Below are positions 34,989 through 37,494 of a stretch of DNA of 37,494 nt, in pieces. The stretch is from a virus. The notes beneath the pieces are model-generated. The model had not been told where the DNA came from and made no database searches. It saw nothing but the letters and a program-made list of their open reading frames with translations. Numbering within the stretch: the stretch's first letter is position 1; every line of letters starts with the position of its first letter. The position numbers and the translations under genes were made by a program. The stretch covers positions 1 to 37,494 of IMG/VR virus record IMGVR_UViG_3300042505_000413; one strand, written 5' to 3'.

Positions 34989-36365
34989 CTAGAATCCTAA
35001 AATTATTTTATATTGTTCGATGCCGTCTGCACTTCTTTCAATACCTGATCTATTTTCTATGTATGTAATATATCCAGAGAATATATCATAATCTGATGTG
35101 GTATAAGATAACACTGTTTGTGATACGCTATTACTTGAGGTAATAGTGGTATCTGTTGTCGGTGTGCCTTTTGTATTTATAAGGCTAAGTAGGTTGCTAC
35201 TATCGTTAAATGATAAAACAGTACCGGAAAATGTCGAAGTTTCTAAACTAGTTCCTTGATATACTGTTTCATTCGGGGAAAATATTCCAAAACCAGAAAC
35301 CACTAAATCGGTGCTAGTTTTATATATTTCTCCATTTGCATTAGGAGCACCTGCATTTACCGACTGTTGTGATATGGGATTGACTAATAACCCCACTTGG
35401 TGGTATGTTATATCAGTAGGGATATAACCATTTTCAGAACCACTTATTTGTGGTGCAAACATTACATGAGCACACCCAAGTTCTGATATAGGGTCAAACC
35501 CATGACCACCTACTGGAGAAATAGGTGCAATAGCCGTTGCACCGGAACCTATTTGATTATTAGTAGATGTAATAGTTACGTTGGCAAATGTATAATTTTT
35601 ACCAGTGTTAGATACAGTTATATTTGTTATTTCACCGTTTGCAACAACTGCTGATGCACTGCAATTTTGTCCATCACCCGTTACTGTGACAAATATTGTT
35701 GTATTAACTGCATCATAACCAGAACCAACATTTGTAATGTTAATTACATCTATATTACCACATCCTGCATCAGTTGATATTGAATTAGGGCTGGTGGTTG
35801 ATGTTGGAATAGGCATCCACTCTGTATTCATAAATTTAACTTTTAAACCAGGACTTATGACATACATGTATTTCCACTTATAACCATCGTTACCCGCGAA
35901 AATGTTATTTACACTGAATGTCCCCGGTTCGAAATATGGTTCTACTGTTGATACAGCACCATTATTATTCCATAAACATTTGAAAACTTGATCGTATTTG
36001 TTTTTCACATAAAAATTGTTGACCAAATACCCATTTTGGTCAAGTTCAGTCATATCTACATTATCATCATAATAATCATAAACAGTGTCAGATTCCCAAT
36101 CTATTCTTTGTAGGACTGGTGAAATATCATTTGCTGTTAATTTCTTTACAGCAAATATTTTTTTCATTATAGTTTTTAATGATTTCTGGTCTTGGGTTGG
36201 TGTAGGCGGCGCAGAATCAATCTCCCAAGGGTCAATATGCGACACAAACATATATGTCGAGTCGGGTATAGTAGTATATGGTGGTGTTATAGATACTGGA
36301 CTATAGTACCAACTCTGTACAGAATATAATTTTGCCGCATTTGTTAAAAGTGTTTTATTAGCCAT
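34989..36365 (-). CDS. 8: Baseplate wedge protein gp8
   Basis: gp8 joins gp10, gp7 and gp53 in the T4 baseplate wedge. This 458-residue version is longer than T4's 334. Conserved landmarks in T4 order are LLTNAAKLYSVQSWYYSP, FVSHIDPWE, VLQRIDWESDTVYDYYDDN (T4: VIPRRDWGDTRYPDPY), YVKNKYDQVFKCLWNNNGAV, EPGTFSV then DGYKWKYMYVISPGLKVKF (T4: PGDGYVWEYLFEIPPDV), YHQVGLLVNPI and SGYITYIENRSGIERSADGI (T4: HSGEMIYMENRPPI). The extra length is mainly a beta module at about 197-290 (VINITNVGSGYD, ITNITVSNTGKNYTFANVTI). Only a weak AAGAG stands upstream of the ATG, so expression may depend on coupling to the gene before it. Confidence 0.93.
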   Translation of the reverse strand: MANKTLLTNAAKLYSVQSWYYSPVSITPPYTTIPDSTYMFVSHIDPWEIDSAPPTPTQDQKSLKTIMKKIFAVKKLTANDISPVLQRIDWESDTVYDYYDDNVDMTELDQNGYLVNNFYVKNKYDQVFKCLWNNNGAVSTVEPYFEPGTFSVNNIFAGNDGYKWKYMYVISPGLKVKFMNTEWMPIPTSTTSPNSISTDAGCGNIDVINITNVGSGYDAVNTTIFVTVTGDGQNCSASAVVANGEITNITVSNTGKNYTFANVTITSTNNQIGSGATAIAPISPVGGHGFDPISELGCAHVMFAPQISGSENGYIPTDITYHQVGLLVNPISQQSVNAGAPNANGEIYKTSTDLVVSGFGIFSPNETVYQGTSLETSTFSGTVLSFNDSSNLLSLINTKGTPTTDTTITSSNSVSQTVLSYTTSDYDIFSGYITYIENRSGIERSADGIEQYKIILGF

Positions 36366-36372
36366 GATTTAT

Positions 36373-37494
36373 TTATACTCTTGTAAATGAATTAGTCAAC
36401 AGGTAGTAACTTACTGCGGTATCTAATAAATTATTAGTGCTTCCATATGTTGAGTTTGCAGCAAATGATAGGTTAGAATAAACTATTATAGACCCAGACA
36501 CACCTTTTACTGCCCGACTGCCTGAATTCACCGTGTCTCTAATATCAAACCTACATTGGTCTACAATAGCGAGAGAACCACTATCATGTAACCAAATACC
36601 GTAGGTATCAGCTGCAATTCTGGTGTTTGTGATAGATGAATTCAATATGTTTAATTCACCAGTACCATATGATTCTACACAAGTTGCTCCATTTGCTTGT
36701 AGTTGACTACCTATAAATGATAATTTTGCACCAGTTTGTGCAGCACCTACTTGTGTTGCATTGATAGTTTCTACATTAGTAAACTCAGCAGTACCTTTGT
36801 TTATGTTGAAACAATAAACATCACCAGTGCCAGTATGGCTTACTATGATATCTGAACCACGGATAAATGACAATTTACCATCACTCGACCTAACACCTGT
36901 ATTATTGGCGTATATACCAACACCCGTACTTCCACTTGCACTTATTTTAATATCTTTTAGTAATAGACTCTGTGCGTTGCTTCCAGAGGTTTGTATACAT
37001 GCATTATTATCCCCTCCGATAACTGATAACCCACTAAGTACAAAATAATTAACATCAATCGCATTGGTGCTTGTATTGGCGCCATTTACTGTAATGGTTC
37101 CATTTATTGTTATTGGGTTATATAGTACAGAAGATTCACCAACCAAGAATATTTTACCTCTAGTTAAGGTAATGTTTTCAGTAGTTGAATTTTTTAATGA
37201 TATATAAATCGGGTTAACTTGTGGGTTAGTAATACTGGAATTATCTATACCATCATGGATATAGGTTAATGCTGCTCCTACCGTTTTGAATGGTTTATTT
37301 AAACTACCGGTAGCAGTATAAGTATCTGTTCTAGAAGGGTCTACATAAAACCTATTTGTTGTTTGATAGTTTATTAAACCAATCAAATATGTATTTGCAT
37401 TATCTGTATATGATCTAGCACTATTTAAAGTTATTGTGTCATTTGCCTGTAAGAACACATTAGCTGCATTAGTGTAATTGATTGCGGTATTTAA
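36373..37494 (-). CDS. Beta-helix (pectin-lyase-like) tail protein, 5' end cut by window edge
   Basis: The frame is open to the last base of the window, adding 12 residues (LNTAINYTNAAN) before the first possible GTG start at 37458; that GTG is unlikely to be the true start because the upstream residues continue an Asn/Ala-rich helical pattern. The visible 373 residues begin with that helix and FYVDPSRTDTYTATGSLNKP followed by FKTVGAALTYI, the classical entry of a phage parallel beta-helix. Short repeated coils follow (ITVNGANTSTNAIDVNYFVL, SGLSVIGGDNNACIQTSGSN, GIYANNTGVRSSDGKLSFIR, and a GELNILNSSITN coil). This should be a trimeric spike or fibre segment. No catalytic acid pair can be assigned. 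It ends 7 bases before gp8. Confidence 0.78.
   Translation of the reverse strand, partial: LNTAINYTNAANVFLQANDTITLNSARSYTDNANTYLIGLINYQTTNRFYVDPSRTDTYTATGSLNKPFKTVGAALTYIHDGIDNSSITNPQVNPIYISLKNSTTENITLTRGKIFLVGESSVLYNPITINGTITVNGANTSTNAIDVNYFVLSGLSVIGGDNNACIQTSGSNAQSLLLKDIKISASGSTGVGIYANNTGVRSSDGKLSFIRGSDIIVSHTGTGDVYCFNINKGTAEFTNVETINATQVGAAQTGAKLSFIGSQLQANGATCVESYGTGELNILNSSITNTRIAADTYGIWLHDSGSLAIVDQCRFDIRDTVNSGSRAVKGVSGSIIVYSNLSFAANSTYGSTNNLLDTAVSYYLLTNSFTRV

Noticed and set aside
36370-36377. Perfect TATAAATA just before gp8
   Set aside because: It ends four bases before the gp8 ATG, so a late transcript would begin inside the gene; there is no good downstream start. Not listed as a promoter.
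37458-37460. GTG at 37458 or ATG at 37460 as start of the beta-helix gene
   Set aside because: The GTG frame is open to the window edge with protein-like upstream residues. The ATG is in another frame. The gene is treated as 5'-incomplete.

Overview
This window is a late structural block of a T4-like contractile-tailed phage. Every gene lies on the minus strand, so the natural reading order runs from the right end to the left. The DNA is AT-rich and densely packed: most junctions are short gaps or overlaps of 1-8 bases, and no gene-free stretch exceeds about 80 bases. The backbone is recognisable by homology to T4: baseplate wedge gp8 (34989-36365), neck proteins gp13 (1232-2005) and gp14 (341-1228), and the tail-sheath terminator gp15 (cut by the left edge). 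A DUF4815-type giant protein and several accompanying small proteins resemble those of marine T4-like phages. A marine bacterial host is therefore my best inference, but nothing here proves the host. I see no tRNA, integrase, CRISPR or insertion sequence.

Layout in transcription order. (1) 37494-25628, tail-surface and baseplate genes: a cut beta-helix protein, gp8, the 1936-residue DUF4815 protein, a small coiled-coil protein, an S74-type fibre, three tandem histidine-rich tip-like adhesins and two small conserved proteins. A strong hairpin terminator (25571-25604) closes this block. (2) 25550-6399, a very large fibre module: a small Ig-like protein, a 1183-residue pectin-lyase-like protein, a small beta protein, a fibre with a hexapeptide stalk, two further small or medium fibre proteins, a coiled-coil protein, a 1360-residue mosaic fibre, and three consecutive collagen-like fibres that each end in an S74 intramolecular chaperone. 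(3) 6371-2060, a tightly coupled modification cassette directly behind the collagen genes: a 2OG-Fe(II) oxygenase, a four-part methyltransferase/glycosyltransferase/TPR/oxygenase fusion, and a glycosyltransferase-methyltransferase fusion. (4) 2005-1, the neck operon gp13-gp14-gp15.

In T4 the interval between gp8 and gp13 carries 9, 10, 11, 12 and wac. None of these is recognisable here; the same interval is filled with about 17 fibre-related genes and the modification cassette. The fibre proteins share short modules (N-terminal adaptor, GTYG...DxxGR, DGGxF C-terminus, S74), which suggests construction by module shuffling.

Two points stand out. First, the gp13 leader folds into a hairpin that hides the Shine-Dalgarno sequence and carries a perfect T4 late-promoter box (TATAAATA) in its loop, the same logic known from T4 genes e and soc. 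Second, two predicted dioxygenases and two glycosyltransferase fusions sit directly behind three collagen-like genes, so this may be a phage-encoded system for hydroxylating and glycosylating its own collagen-like fibres. Functions assigned to the modification cassette and to individual fibres are inferences from motifs and context.
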